The notes under the pieces were generated by a model, which made no database searches, was not told the DNA's origin, and was given only the letters and a program-made list of their open reading frames with translations. A stretch of 64,000 bases of DNA from Pseudidiomarina aestuarii (GTDB lineage: Bacteria > Pseudomonadota > Gammaproteobacteria > Enterobacterales > Alteromonadaceae): positions 1-64,000 of the forward strand of contig PYVG01000003.1 of NCBI GenBank assembly GCA_003030745.1, given 5' to 3'. The translations under genes were made by a program, and so were the position numbers. How positions within the stretch are numbered: the stretch's first letter is position 1; every line of letters starts with the position of its first letter. Shown in pieces: positions 9,053 to 18,418 of the stretch.

Positions 9053-9988
9053 TTAATTGGCTTCGCGATATACATATTTATAAGGGTCAATTTGTCGATT
9101 GTTGCGGAGCACCTCATAATGCACATGTGGACCTGTCGAGCGTCCGGTGCTTCCGAGTATGGCTATTTCTTGGCCGCGTGTGACAACATCGCCTTCTTTC
9201 ACCAACAATTCTTTACAATGGGCATAGCGCGTTTTTAAACCGCCCCCATGGTCAATTTCAATGAGCTTGCCGTAGCCATAACGCTCACCTGACCATGTGA
9301 CAACCCCAGCACCGGTTGCGTACACACCGGCATTTTCTTCCAAACTGGCAAAGTCGAGGCCCTTATGCATAGCTGGTGTGCCATTAAACGGATCTTTCCG
9401 CACACCATACTGTGACGACAACCAACCTGACGCAATTGGACGCCCTGCCACAAAGCTCTCAGCAGAGATATGGTGACTCATCATCACAGACTCAAGGAGG
9501 GAGAGCTGATTTTGTTTATCGGAGAGCTGGTCGAGCATGCGATCAATCTGATCAACCACATCGCGACCATCGACACGCGGCGCTTCCGTGATGGAAATTT
9601 CTGGTCCACCGACGAGTGGTGATGCGGATTGTTCGCCAAATTCGAATTCACCGTTATCGAGTTCAGCTACCGCAGCCAGCCGTTGACCTAGAGCGTCTAG
9701 CCGGCGCATCTGCGCCTGCATTTCACCCAAATAGATGGTCATTGCTGCGAGCTTTTTCTCGGTTTCATCCTTCAATTGGGCAACCGCTTTTGTTTGCGCT
9801 GCCAATCGAATTTGCTCATCGCTAATACTGGCACGCGCAGCCTCTGGATCCACCCCACTGTATTCCCAGGGTTTACTCAGAGCCAGCACACCCAAAGCCG
9901 TCAAACCTGCTAAAGACAGCAATCGGCGCCGCGTGAGCTCGAATCCGAATTTTACTTTGGTGCCTCGATAGAAGACTGTTAGACTCAT
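9053..9988 (-). CDS. M23 (LytM-type) metallopeptidase, membrane-anchored
   Basis: Probable periplasmic peptidoglycan endopeptidase. The 311-aa protein has a short cytoplasmic N-terminus, one membrane segment (about 21-38), a coiled-coil region (about 55-115 and 143-170) and a C-terminal M23 domain (about 183-305). Zinc/catalytic residues look intact: H208xxxD212, H257 and H288-V-H290. That argues for an active enzyme rather than an EnvC-like activator. The gene lies directly upstream of secA, as in Pseudomonas-type lpxC-dciA-M23-secA order. Its ATG and the divergent dciA ATG share a CATG, so one of the two starts may be misassigned. Confidence 0.93.
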   Translation of the reverse strand: MSLTVFYRGTKVKFGFELTRRRLLSLAGLTALGVLALSKPWEYSGVDPEAARASISDEQIRLAAQTKAVAQLKDETEKKLAAMTIYLGEMQAQMRRLDALGQRLAAVAELDNGEFEFGEQSASPLVGGPEISITEAPRVDGRDVVDQIDRMLDQLSDKQNQLSLLESVMMSHHISAESFVAGRPIASGWLSSQYGVRKDPFNGTPAMHKGLDFASLEENAGVYATGAGVVTWSGERYGYGKLIEIDHGGGLKTRYAHCKELLVKEGDVVTRGQEIAILGSTGRSTGPHVHYEVLRNNRQIDPYKYVYREAN

Positions 9989-10472
9989 GCAATCTCTCGT
10001 TGCTTTGAAACTTATGGCTCGCTCTCGACCCCGTACCCTACAACATGTGCTCGATGGTCAAAAGCTTCAGCAATTTGCTGACTTTACCGAGCAACACAAA
10101 CGCTGGCAACAGCAATTACGTGATTGTTTTCACGTACTGCAGCTGTCGCCTTTGTCTGAGCATTGTCAGGTTTTGAACGTCCGCGCACAAACCCTAATCA
10201 TGCAAGTTTCATCGGCCGCTATTGCGACACGATTGAAAATGCAACAAAGCCGCATTATAACGTATTTTCGCAATGAAGCTATGCTTGCGGTCGAACGACT
10301 TGAACTACGCATTGCCCCTACTACCAAACACGCTGCACCAGAACCTCGCAAGCAGTCCTCGAGCAGCGACTCGCTGAGCGATACGGTAAGACAATTACGG
10401 GAACAAGCTGAACAGTGCGAAGAGCCACTGCGCTCGCAACTGCTAGCGCTAGCAACCAAGTACGAAAAGTGA
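9987..10472 (+). CDS. dciA: DciA-like DUF721 protein, replicative helicase loader/operator
   Basis: DciA is the ancestral bacterial factor that helps load DnaB. The 161-aa product has the DUF721 fold in its N-terminal two thirds: LxxVL near the start, then CHVLQLSPLSEHCQVLNVRAQT-type beta strands and ATRLKMQQSRI. A Ser/charged linker and a helical tail (LREQAEQCEEPLRSQLLALA) follow. The first ATG (9987) overlaps the divergent M23 start; the ATG at 10014 (MARSRPRTLQHVL) fits the family better, and neither has a good Shine-Dalgarno. The position between lpxC and the M23 peptidase is conserved in several gammaproteobacterial groups. Confidence 0.85.
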   Translation: MQSLVALKLMARSRPRTLQHVLDGQKLQQFADFTEQHKRWQQQLRDCFHVLQLSPLSEHCQVLNVRAQTLIMQVSSAAIATRLKMQQSRIITYFRNEAMLAVERLELRIAPTTKHAAPEPRKQSSSSDSLSDTVRQLREQAEQCEEPLRSQLLALATKYEK

Positions 10473-10474
10473 CA

Positions 10475-10562
10475 GTGAATAGTGAATAGGTAAGTGAAAA
10501 AAACAAAAAGGCCAGCGACTGCTGGCCTATATGTCTGTTTCTATTATCTGTTCACTATTCAC
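10475..10562. repeat. Long palindrome, GTGAATAGTGAA family, around a terminator
   Basis: It lies between convergent dciA and lpxC. The outer arms GTGAATAGTGAAT (10475-10487) and GTTCACTATTCAC (10550-10562) are complementary except at one terminal position. The word GTGAAT is repeated directly within the arm. The inner stem-loop at 10509-10528 is listed as a terminator. The outer word family recurs at 43262-43327. Confidence 0.85.
10501..10528 (-). terminator. Terminator of the dcw/lpxC operon
   Basis: The stem AGGCCAGC (10509-10516) pairs perfectly with GCTGGCCT (10521-10528) around a GACT loop. Read on the minus strand, it is followed by a run of T interrupted once (complement of 10494-10508). 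That makes it a good intrinsic terminator for lpxC. On the plus strand the downstream tract is poorer in T, so it may serve dciA less well. Confidence 0.85.
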
Positions 10563-10574
10563 AATTTACTGTGT

Positions 10575-11486
10575 TTAGGCGGTTACCGGTTGGAACGCGA
10601 TTGGTGCTTTCACGTCCGCTTCTTCGAAGGTCACAAACTCCCACGCTTCTTGATTCGCCAAGACTTCGCGTAGCAGCATGTTATTCAAAGCGTGGCCTGA
10701 TTTGAACGCACGCAGGTGGCCCAGAATAGCGTGACCACCCATGTACAAATCACCAACAGCGTCGAGAATTTTGTGTTTGACGAACTCGTCGTCATAACGC
10801 AAGCCTTCGCTGTTTAAAATGCGGAATTCATCCAGTACCACTGCATTGTCGAAGCTACCACCTAGCGCCAGATTATTAGCGCGGAGGTATTCGATGTCTT
10901 TCATAAAGCCAAACGTGCGCGCACGGCTTATTTGCTTCACGAAACCTTTGGTACTGAAGTCCATGCTAAACACCTGGCCGGTGTCAGCAATGGCCGGATG
11001 GTCGAAGTCGATGGCAAAATCGATGCGGAAACCATTATGGGGTAGTAGTTCCGCCCACTTGTCACCGTCTTCAACACGAACCGGTTGCTTGATTCGGATA
11101 AACTTTTTGGCAGACGACTGTTCTTCAATCCCGGCGCTCTGCAGCAGGTAGATAAATGGATGAGAGCTGCCATCCATGATCGGGATTTCGTGACTGTCGA
11201 CTTCAATGATCAGATTGTCGATGCCCATGGCGGCGATAGCAGCGAGCAAATGCTCCACTGTTGAAACGCGCACATTGTCTTCATTGATTAAACAGGTACA
11301 CATACGCGTATCGCGCACCAACTCTGCATTGGCGACGATATCTACAGCAGGATTCAGATCGACACGGCGAAACACCAGACCTGTATTCGCAGGCGCCGGA
11401 CGCAGTGTTAACTGTACCTTGTTCCCTTTATGCAAACCCACACCTGTGGTTGCAATAGGTTGCTTAATCGTACGTTGTTTAATCAT
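10575..11486 (-). CDS. lpxC: UDP-3-O-acyl-N-acetylglucosamine deacetylase LpxC
   Basis: Zinc amidase catalysing the committed step of lipid A synthesis in the cytoplasm. The 303 aa compare with 305 in E. coli. The zinc ligands are at the expected places: H79 (in [11 protein letters not shown]), H238 and D242 (in [10 protein letters not shown]); the catalytic His lies in the SGHALNN segment. It is the last gene of the dcw cluster, 119 nt beyond ftsZ, with a plausible promoter of its own in that gap. The C-terminal tail (AFQPVTA) is the region that FtsH recognises in E. coli; whether this tail is a degron is not shown. Confidence 0.98.
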   Translation of the reverse strand: MIKQRTIKQPIATTGVGLHKGNKVQLTLRPAPANTGLVFRRVDLNPAVDIVANAELVRDTRMCTCLINEDNVRVSTVEHLLAAIAAMGIDNLIIEVDSHEIPIMDGSSHPFIYLLQSAGIEEQSSAKKFIRIKQPVRVEDGDKWAELLPHNGFRIDFAIDFDHPAIADTGQVFSMDFSTKGFVKQISRARTFGFMKDIEYLRANNLALGGSFDNAVVLDEFRILNSEGLRYDDEFVKHKILDAVGDLYMGGHAILGHLRAFKSGHALNNMLLREVLANQEAWEFVTFEEADVKAPIAFQPVTA

Positions 11487-11532
11487 CTTTCAGCTTCTTC
11501 TCACCTGTCATCTGACCAGTAAAAGGCGCAAT

Positions 11533-11561
11533 AGTTTACCCAAAACTTGAAAAAACCGCAA
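11533..11561 (-). promoter_or_regulatory. Candidate lpxC promoter
   Basis: On the minus strand TTGCGG (11556-11561) and TAAACT (11533-11538) are spaced by 17 bp, about 50 nt upstream of the lpxC ATG. Each hexamer matches the sigma-70 consensus at four of six positions. The placement agrees with the separate lpxC promoter known in E. coli. Confidence 0.5.
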
Positions 11562-11605
11562 TTTTTTCAGGCCCTTTACCCCTCTTTTACGTCAAATAGT
11601 GGTGT

Positions 11606-12814
11606 TTAGTCCACTTGGCGACGTAAAAACGCAGGAATATCTAAGTAATCCATATCCTTACCAGCACCTGCTTTCGGTTTTGCCGCTGGTTTCACCACTT
11701 CGTCTTCGATCTGTTCTTGATAGTCTTCTTCTTCGATCAATTGACGTGCAGTGGCTGCACCTTCGTAACCGCCGCTCGAACGACCGTACAGCGATTCACG
11801 ACGTGGCTGTTGCTGCTGATTGTTGACCAATGAAATGTCTGGCTTGCGTTCAGCACCAATACCGGTTGCGACAACTGTTACGCGGAGTTCTTCAGACATC
11901 TCGGTATCAATAACCGTACCAACAATGACCGTCGCGTTTTCTGATGCAAAGGCTTTGACGGTATTACCGACAATATCGAACTCGTCGATACTGAGGTCCA
12001 TACCCGCAGTGATGTTGACTAGTACGCCGCGAGCGCCAGAAAGATCGATATCTTCCAACAATGGACTGTTGATCGCCATTTCTGCAGCCTCTTGAGCACG
12101 GTCTTCACCACGCGCAACACCGGTTCCCATCATGACAGTACCCATTTCACGCATAACCGCCCGGACGTCCGCAAAGTCGACGTTGATTAAACCAGTACGG
12201 GTAATCAAGTCAGCGATACCTTGAACAGCGCCTAACAGAACGTTGTTGGCTTCGCTGAATGCATCCAACAAACTGGTTCCTTTACCGAGAACTTTCAGCA
12301 ACTTTTCGTTCGGGATGGTGATCAAGGAATCGACATAGCGAGCCAACTGCGCAATCCCTTCGTCAGCAATAGCCATACGCTTTTTGCCTTCAAATGGGAA
12401 AGGCTTGGTGACGACCGCAACCGTCAAAATACCCAGCTCACGCGCCACTTCCGCAACTACGGGTGCCGCACCAGTACCGGTACCACCGCCCATACCAGCG
12501 GCGATAAAGATCATATCGGCGCCTTGCAGCTGTTGTTTAATTTGCTCACGGGTTTCTTCAGCAGCTTGGCGACCGATTTCTGGGTTCGCGCCAGCGCCGA
12601 GACCTTTGGTGAGGTCATTGCCTAATTGAATGGTGATATGCGCGCCATGATTACGCAGTGACTGCGAATCTGTATTGGCGGCAATAAACTGCACCCCTTC
12701 AATGTTAGCATGAATCATGTGTTTCACGGCGTTACCACCGCCGCCCCCGACGCCAATCACTTTAATGACTGCATCTGCGTCAAAATTGTCTACAACTTCA
12801 AATACTTCAGACAT
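11606..12814 (-). CDS. ftsZ: Cell division GTPase FtsZ
   Basis: Tubulin homologue that forms the cytokinetic ring. The 402-aa protein has the GTP-binding tubulin signature GGGTGTG at 109-115, the T7 synergy-loop region (VDFADVRAVM), a Gln/Arg-rich variable linker (about 330-385) and the conserved C-terminal peptide DYLDIPAFLRRQ that binds FtsA, ZipA and ZapD. The Shine-Dalgarno AAAGGAG precedes the ATG. It follows ftsA after 66 nt, a gap that may hold an internal promoter. Confidence 0.99.
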   Translation of the reverse strand: MSEVFEVVDNFDADAVIKVIGVGGGGGNAVKHMIHANIEGVQFIAANTDSQSLRNHGAHITIQLGNDLTKGLGAGANPEIGRQAAEETREQIKQQLQGADMIFIAAGMGGGTGTGAAPVVAEVARELGILTVAVVTKPFPFEGKKRMAIADEGIAQLARYVDSLITIPNEKLLKVLGKGTSLLDAFSEANNVLLGAVQGIADLITRTGLINVDFADVRAVMREMGTVMMGTGVARGEDRAQEAAEMAINSPLLEDIDLSGARGVLVNITAGMDLSIDEFDIVGNTVKAFASENATVIVGTVIDTEMSEELRVTVVATGIGAERKPDISLVNNQQQQPRRESLYGRSSGGYEGAATARQLIEEEDYQEQIEDEVVKPAAKPKAGAGKDMDYLDIPAFLRRQVD

Positions 12815-12836
12815 ATTGTTTCTCCTTTACCTGCTT

Positions 12837-12865
12837 ATTGTACTACCCCAAAACTCTTTCCAAAA
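12837..12865 (-). promoter_or_regulatory. Possible ftsZ-proximal promoter
   Basis: In the ftsA-ftsZ gap the minus strand reads TTTTGG (12860-12865), 17 bp, TACAAT (12837-12842). The -10 is good (5/6) and the -35 is weak. Extra ftsZ promoters in this region are known in other bacteria; here the call rests on the hexamers only. Confidence 0.3.
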
Positions 12866-12880
12866 TTCTTGTTTTAAATC

Positions 12881-14113
12881 TTAGAACTCACCTTTAAACC
12901 AACCGTGGATACGCTTCCATAAGCCCATCACGTTGGTGCTGCTCGCTTCTTTCTGGCGAGCTAATACATCTTCTTGGCCATAGCGCAGTAAACCGACTGC
13001 GGTTGCATAAGTTGGGTCTTGCACGTAATCGCTCAGACCCTGCATACCGAGCGGCTCACCCAGTCGCACTGGCATTTGGAAAATTTCTTCTGCAAACTCA
13101 ATGGCGCCTTCCATGCGTCCACTACCGCCGGTCATGACAATACCGGCAGCAATTTGATCTTCGAGGCCGCTTTGCTGAATTTCATCTCGCACTAATTCGA
13201 ACAATTCGCCATACCGAGGCTCGACCACTTCAGCCAGAATATGGCGCTGCATGATCCGCGATGGCCGCCCGCCAACAGAAGGCACTTCAATATTGTCGTC
13301 TTTGCTGACCATGTCGCGCAGCGCACACGCATACTTGGTCTTAATTTCTTCGGCATGATTCAGTGGCGTACGGAAAATCTTAGCGATATCACTGGTGACT
13401 TGATTACCCGCCGCAGGAATGACTGCGGTGTGGCGCAACACACCTCCGGTATAGATACAGATGTCGATGGTGCCAGCACCCATGTCCACTAAAGCCACGC
13501 CCAAATCTTTTTCATCGTCCGTCAGAATTGAATAGCTCGATGCCAACGCAGAGAAAATCAGTCGATCAACCGTTAAACCACAGCGCTCAACCGCCTTCTG
13601 AATATTCTTCGCCATGTCATTGGCACACGTAATAATGTGGACCTTGGCCTCCATCCGAACGCCTGACATACCAATTGGGCTCTTGATGCTCTCTTGCGAA
13701 TCAATGACGAACTCTTGCGGCAGCACATGCAAAATGCGGCGTTCTTGCGCAATCGGAACCGATTTAGCGGCATGAATCACGCTGTCCACATCATCCTGAG
13801 TCACTTCGGCCTCGTTAATCGGCACCATGCCACTTTCGTTTTGGCAGGCAATATGACGACCAGAAATGTTCAAGTAGACCGACGCGATGCGGCAGTCGGC
13901 CATTAGCTCCGCTTCTTCCACCGCGCGCTGAATGGACTGCACCACTAGGTTCAAGTCGTTGACGCCGCCCTTGTCCATGCCACGTGCAGCCGACGCGCCG
14001 ACACCGATGATACTGATATCACCATCGGGAATAATCTCGCCGATCAGCGCGACAATTTTACTTGTGCCGATATCGAGACCAACCACCATGTTCCGTTCTG
14101 CTGCTTTAGACAT
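12881..14113 (-). CDS. ftsA: Cell division actin homologue FtsA
   Basis: Membrane-tethered actin-like ATPase that anchors FtsZ and recruits late divisome proteins. The 410 aa show the actin-family phosphate 1 motif (VVGLDIGTSKIVALIGE), phosphate 2 (GVALVDMGAGTIDICIY) and adenosine motif (GIVMTGGSGRMEGA). The C-terminal amphipathic membrane-targeting helix ends with GLWKRIHGWFKGEF. Its order, after ftsQ and before ftsZ, is canonical, with a 10-nt gap to ftsQ. Confidence 0.98.
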   Translation of the reverse strand: MSKAAERNMVVGLDIGTSKIVALIGEIIPDGDISIIGVGASAARGMDKGGVNDLNLVVQSIQRAVEEAELMADCRIASVYLNISGRHIACQNESGMVPINEAEVTQDDVDSVIHAAKSVPIAQERRILHVLPQEFVIDSQESIKSPIGMSGVRMEAKVHIITCANDMAKNIQKAVERCGLTVDRLIFSALASSYSILTDDEKDLGVALVDMGAGTIDICIYTGGVLRHTAVIPAAGNQVTSDIAKIFRTPLNHAEEIKTKYACALRDMVSKDDNIEVPSVGGRPSRIMQRHILAEVVEPRYGELFELVRDEIQQSGLEDQIAAGIVMTGGSGRMEGAIEFAEEIFQMPVRLGEPLGMQGLSDYVQDPTYATAVGLLRYGQEDVLARQKEASSTNVMGLWKRIHGWFKGEF

Positions 14114-14123
14114 GTTTTACTCT

Positions 14124-14879
14124 CTACTTTTTATTCGTCTGATTATTATCGTTATCCGAATTCAACCATCGCACTGCCACACCGGTGTCGTAACGCAAGT
14201 CAATCGATTCAATCGGTTGCTGCTTGTGTTCCGCAATACGCGGATACAAATCAATAAACCGCTGCATCCGCTCTAGCAATCCTTCGCGTCCGAGTCGTAA
14301 CTCGATATCTGAGCCGAGCACTACCGTTACTGCGAAGCGCTCGCTGAGTTGCAGACTGACCGCACTATGGCCGTTCAACTGCAATAACTCTTGCGCTTGT
14401 CGATAAGCCTCAATGGTCTCATCAACTGCATGCTCAGGACCGGCCAAATAAGGCAACTCGGTAGTGAGCACGCTTTTGTCAGCGCGAAAAATCTCGCCGT
14501 CTTCATTCACCAACGCATCGCTACGTTGGCCGGCATTCCAATGCGCAAGTGGCCGCTGTTCAACCACATAGACCTGCAAAATATCAGGCCATTCCTTGCG
14601 AACTGAGGCGCGGCGTACCCATGCCATCGCTTCAACGCGCTGCCGAATCTCATCAACATCGGCTGAGAAAAAACTGCCCAGCTCAGCGCCTTGCAATTCA
14701 GTTCGTACTTCGGCCGGTGTCACATAGGTCAACTCACCCTGCACTACCAAGCGCTTCAGTGGTACTTCGTTGGCATCCATGGCGGTGTCGTACAACCACA
14801 TTCCCCCGCCAATGGCTCCTGCTAACACGCAAACAAAAAACGTGAAACCGAGCCAAAACTGCCAACGTACCGCGGCCAC
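14124..14879 (-). CDS. ftsQ: Cell division protein FtsQ
   Basis: Bitopic inner-membrane divisome scaffold of the FtsQLB complex. The 251-aa protein has a short cytoplasmic N-terminus, one transmembrane helix (about 8-30), a POTRA domain beginning with LKRLVVQGELTYVTPAEVR, and a beta domain ending near YDTGVAVRW. Translation starts at a GTG (14877-14879) with GAGG six bases upstream; no ATG fits better. It sits one base from ddlB and 10 nt before ftsA. Confidence 0.96.
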   Translation of the reverse strand: MAAVRWQFWLGFTFFVCVLAGAIGGGMWLYDTAMDANEVPLKRLVVQGELTYVTPAEVRTELQGAELGSFFSADVDEIRQRVEAMAWVRRASVRKEWPDILQVYVVEQRPLAHWNAGQRSDALVNEDGEIFRADKSVLTTELPYLAGPEHAVDETIEAYRQAQELLQLNGHSAVSLQLSERFAVTVVLGSDIELRLGREGLLERMQRFIDLYPRIAEHKQQPIESIDLRYDTGVAVRWLNSDNDNNQTNKK

Positions 14880-14880
14880 C

Positions 14881-15807
14881 TTAATCCTCGTGTTCAGTCA
14901 AACTGAAATCGAGAATTTCTAACACTAATTGCTCGAAGCTCAGTCCGGTTGCCCGCGCCGCCATAGGCACTAAACTCTTGGCTGTCATGCCAGGCACCAT
15001 ATTCGCTTCCAACAATTTAAATTCACCAAAGGCGTCACACATCACATCAATGCGACCCCAACCACTGCCTGCCACCGCGCGAAATGCGCTTACGGCTAAT
15101 TGCTGTAACGCCTGCTCTTGTAACGGCGATAGCCCAGCTGGACAGTGGTATTGCGTATCGCCAGCCTGATATTTGGCGGCGTAATCATAAAATTCATGCG
15201 TAGTTTGCAGCCGAATCGACGGCAACGCGCGTTCACCCAAAATACTGATGGTGTATTCCGGACCAGCCAACCAAGCCTCAACCAACGCTTCTTGGTCATA
15301 CTCATGCGCTAGTTGTAGTGACTTACTCAAACCTTCCGGCGTGTTCGCCGAACTCATGCCAATGCTCGAACCCTCTTGGGCTGGCTTCACCATGACCTTG
15401 CCACCAAGCTGACGGAGTAAGCCGGCTGCATCAACCGATTGCCCACGGCGGATCACCACGCTCTCTGCAACGGGCAACCCTTGCGCCTGCCAAATTTGTT
15501 TGGTGCGCACTTTGTCCATCGCTAACGCGCAACCGAGTACGCCGGTACCGGTATAAGGGATGCCCAAGTATTCCAATGCACCTTGCACGGTTCCGTCTTC
15601 TCCACCGCGACCATGTAACACCACAAAAGCGCGACTGAAATTCTGGTCAACCAAGTGGGTCAATGCTTGTTCACTGGGGTCAAACGCATGCGCATCGACG
15701 CCCTGCGATTGCAACGCGCCTAACACGGCAGCGCCTGAACGCAGCGATACTTCGCGCTCGGCGGAATGACCTCCCATCAACACCGCGACCTTGCCATACT
15801 GCTTCAT
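14881..15807 (-). CDS. ddlB: D-alanine-D-alanine ligase DdlB
   Basis: ATP-grasp enzyme forming D-Ala-D-Ala for the pentapeptide. The 308 aa compare with 306 in E. coli. Visible landmarks are the N-terminal [31 protein letters not shown], the ATP-grasp [14 protein letters not shown] loop and the Mg-binding [12 protein letters not shown] near the C-terminus. The start overlaps the murC stop by 4 nt (ATGA) and has the strong Shine-Dalgarno AGGAGG. Confidence 0.97.
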   Translation of the reverse strand: MKQYGKVAVLMGGHSAEREVSLRSGAAVLGALQSQGVDAHAFDPSEQALTHLVDQNFSRAFVVLHGRGGEDGTVQGALEYLGIPYTGTGVLGCALAMDKVRTKQIWQAQGLPVAESVVIRRGQSVDAAGLLRQLGGKVMVKPAQEGSSIGMSSANTPEGLSKSLQLAHEYDQEALVEAWLAGPEYTISILGERALPSIRLQTTHEFYDYAAKYQAGDTQYHCPAGLSPLQEQALQQLAVSAFRAVAGSGWGRIDVMCDAFGEFKLLEANMVPGMTAKSLVPMAARATGLSFEQLVLEILDFSLTEHED

Positions 15808-17300
15808 ACTTGGCCTCCTGCTTGCGCCGCACTTGCACGTAATTGTTCAGGTTGAAGTTCAGTTGCAGCGAGATCGCGAGCCAGCGCACCGATGTTGCCA
15901 GCGCCTTGCGCAAGCAACAGGTCGCCCGGCTGCAATAAATCGGCCAAGGTTTGCTTCAACTCGGCTTGGCTGCCGACATAAATCGGTTCGAGCTTGTTGC
16001 CACCACGCATCCGTAATGAACGTGCTAACGCACGGCTATCGGCGCCAGCCACCGGTGCTTCACCAGCGCTGTAAACGTCGAGCAGCAACACCACATCGGC
16101 TTGCGCGAGTACTTGCACGAAATCGTCATACAAGTCACGGGTGCGTGAATAACGATGCGGCTGAAACGCAATCACAAGACGCCGCTCAGGCCACCCAGCG
16201 CGCGCTGCTGCAATAGTTACTGCCACTTCTGATGGGTGATGACCGTAATCATCGACTAACATCACATCACCCTCACCTGCTGCGCCAGCTAAGGCATAGG
16301 AACCCAAATGCTGGAACCGTCGACCAATGCCTTCAAACTTAGTCAGTGCTCGTACAACAGCACCATCCTCAATACCCTCATCGGTCGCTACCGCAATAGC
16401 CGCTAAGGCGTTTAAGCAATTATGTTTACCCGGCAAATTGACTGTCACTTGTAGCGGTTCGCGACCAGCGCGATGCACGGTGAAACTGCTTTGTCCGCGG
16501 GCTTGCTGATAATCGGAAGCGCGTACATCAGCATCATCGCTAAAACCATAAGTAATCAGCTGACGACCCACTCGCGGCAACAATTCGCGCACCACGGGGT
16601 CATCGACACACATCACTGCCAATCCATAAAACGGCAGGTTGTGGAGAAACTCGACGTAGGTGTCCAACAATTTGTTGAAGTCACCGCCGTAGGTATCCAT
16701 GTGGTCGGCTTCAATATTCGTGATCACCGACACCATCGGTTGTAAGTGCAAGAACGATGCGTCCGATTCATCCGCTTCGGCAATCAAATACTTGCTGGTT
16801 CCCAGCCGCGCATTCGTACCGGCGCTATTCAGCAAGCCCCCAATGACGAAGGTTGGATCTAACTCTGCCTCGGCGAAAATACTCGCGATTAGTGACGTAG
16901 TAGTCGTTTTCCCATGGGTTCCAGCAATGGCGACACCATGTCGGAATCGCATGAGCTCGGCCAACATCTCGGCGCGACGTACAATCGGAATAAACGCTGC
17001 TTTAGCGGCAACTAACTCAGGGTTATCGGCTCTAATCGCAGTACTCACCACTACTACATCAGCGCCTTTCACATGCTCACTCGAGTGACCGATAAAAATC
17101 TCAGCGCCGAACTGACGTAACCGTTGAGTATTTGCATTTTCGGCAATGTCGGAACCCGCAATGTCATAGCCTTGGTTCACCAATACCTCAGCAATGCCGC
17201 CCATACCGGCACCGCCGATACCGACAAAATGGATACGGCGCACTCGCCGCATCTCTGGCACGCTTACCACGGTAAATGGCTGGCTCTTCAACTGCGTCAT
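15804..17300 (-). CDS. murC: UDP-N-acetylmuramate-L-alanine ligase MurC
   Basis: Adds L-Ala to UDP-MurNAc in the cytoplasm. The 498-aa Mur ligase has an N-terminal Rossmann domain ([16 protein letters not shown]), the ATP-binding P-loop [13 protein letters not shown], the central [14 protein letters not shown] motif, and a C-terminal domain with [10 protein letters not shown]. Both ends overlap neighbours by 4 nt (murG upstream, ddlB downstream), indicating tight translational coupling. Confidence 0.98.
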   Translation of the reverse strand: MTQLKSQPFTVVSVPEMRRVRRIHFVGIGGAGMGGIAEVLVNQGYDIAGSDIAENANTQRLRQFGAEIFIGHSSEHVKGADVVVVSTAIRADNPELVAAKAAFIPIVRRAEMLAELMRFRHGVAIAGTHGKTTTTSLIASIFAEAELDPTFVIGGLLNSAGTNARLGTSKYLIAEADESDASFLHLQPMVSVITNIEADHMDTYGGDFNKLLDTYVEFLHNLPFYGLAVMCVDDPVVRELLPRVGRQLITYGFSDDADVRASDYQQARGQSSFTVHRAGREPLQVTVNLPGKHNCLNALAAIAVATDEGIEDGAVVRALTKFEGIGRRFQHLGSYALAGAAGEGDVMLVDDYGHHPSEVAVTIAAARAGWPERRLVIAFQPHRYSRTRDLYDDFVQVLAQADVVLLLDVYSAGEAPVAGADSRALARSLRMRGGNKLEPIYVGSQAELKQTLADLLQPGDLLLAQGAGNIGALARDLAATELQPEQLRASAAQAGGQV

Positions 17301-18418
17301 ACTCGTCCTGCCTTGATTGCTTCTGGGTTAGCCCAGCGTTCACATTGATTCACCACTGCATCGGTAGCCTTCGGATAGGCGACCGCTGCAGCATTTTTCT
17401 GCATACTGCGACGCAGCTCAGCATCGGCAAACACAGGCGCCAACCGTTGCACTGCAGTGCTCGTTTTGGCGAGCGTTGTTTGTGGCAACAAAATACCAGC
17501 TTCAGCACGCACAAGTTCCATGGCGTTTGCGGTTTGGTGATCGTCCACAGCATGGGGTAGCGGTATCAGTACCGCTGGCTTACCTAACAGCGCCAGCTCG
17601 GCAACCGTCAGTGCGCCGGCACGACAGATCACTACATCAGCAGCGGCATAAGCACTGGCCATATCGTCAATAAAATCGACCACGGTCACGCGGGTAAAAT
17701 CTTGTGCTGCATAAAACTGCTCTACTTCAACTTGTCGACCTGCACCACATTGATGCACGACCTGTATCGGTTGGTCGCTCAACTGCTTTTGCAACTCGGC
17801 AAAAACCGCTGGCAAGGCTTCGTTCAACGCCGTTGCGCCTAAGCTTCCGCCAATCACCAAGGCCGCGACACCGTCGCGGTCCGCTTTTGGTTGTCCGCGT
17901 TGTTGGCGGGCATTGTCGAGCACTTGCTCGCGTAATGGGTTACCGGTGACATCCGCTTTCGGGAGTTGTTTACGAGCAGCCGCAAAGCCAACCATTACAT
18001 GGCTCGCAAAACGCGCTAAGAATTTATTCGTCATGCCCGCAACCGCGTTCTGCTCATGAACCAGCACTGGAATTCCACACCAACGTGCAGCGAGTCCCGC
18101 TGGTCCACAGACATATCCACCAAAGGTCACCACTAGTTGAATGCGTTCGCGGCGAAGCAACTGACGACAGTGCCAGGCAGCCTTGAGTAACTGCCATGGC
18201 ATGCTCAATTTACGCATGAGTCCATGCCCACGCAGCCCCTGCATACCAACGGTCTCAAGCTGAAAACCAGCATTAGGTACAACCTTCGATTCCAGTCGAC
18301 CTTCAGCAGTGCCAAGCCACAGTACTTGCCAGCCATAACTGCGAAGTTTTTCTGCCACAGCCAACGCCGGGAATACATGTCCGCCAGTACCAGCGGCGGC
18401 AATCAGTACTCGATTCAT
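17297..18418 (-). CDS. murG: UDP-GlcNAc:lipid I N-acetylglucosaminyltransferase MurG
   Basis: Peripheral membrane GT-B glycosyltransferase that makes lipid II from lipid I. The 373 aa include the N-terminal G loop ([19 protein letters not shown]), a second Gly-rich loop ([12 protein letters not shown]), and the UDP-GlcNAc-binding [12 protein letters not shown] with the [12 protein letters not shown] segment. It is slightly longer than the E. coli enzyme (355 aa). It overlaps ftsW and murC by 4 nt each. Confidence 0.98.
   Translation of the reverse strand: MNRVLIAAAGTGGHVFPALAVAEKLRSYGWQVLWLGTAEGRLESKVVPNAGFQLETVGMQGLRGHGLMRKLSMPWQLLKAAWHCRQLLRRERIQLVVTFGGYVCGPAGLAARWCGIPVLVHEQNAVAGMTNKFLARFASHVMVGFAAARKQLPKADVTGNPLREQVLDNARQQRGQPKADRDGVAALVIGGSLGATALNEALPAVFAELQKQLSDQPIQVVHQCGAGRQVEVEQFYAAQDFTRVTVVDFIDDMASAYAAADVVICRAGALTVAELALLGKPAVLIPLPHAVDDHQTANAMELVRAEAGILLPQTTLAKTSTAVQRLAPVFADAELRRSMQKNAAAVAYPKATDAVVNQCERWANPEAIKAGRV

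Noticed and set aside
16699..17348. Overlapping plus-strand frames opposite murC
   Set aside because: They mirror conserved murC sequence in the antisense strand, with no start signals or family features.
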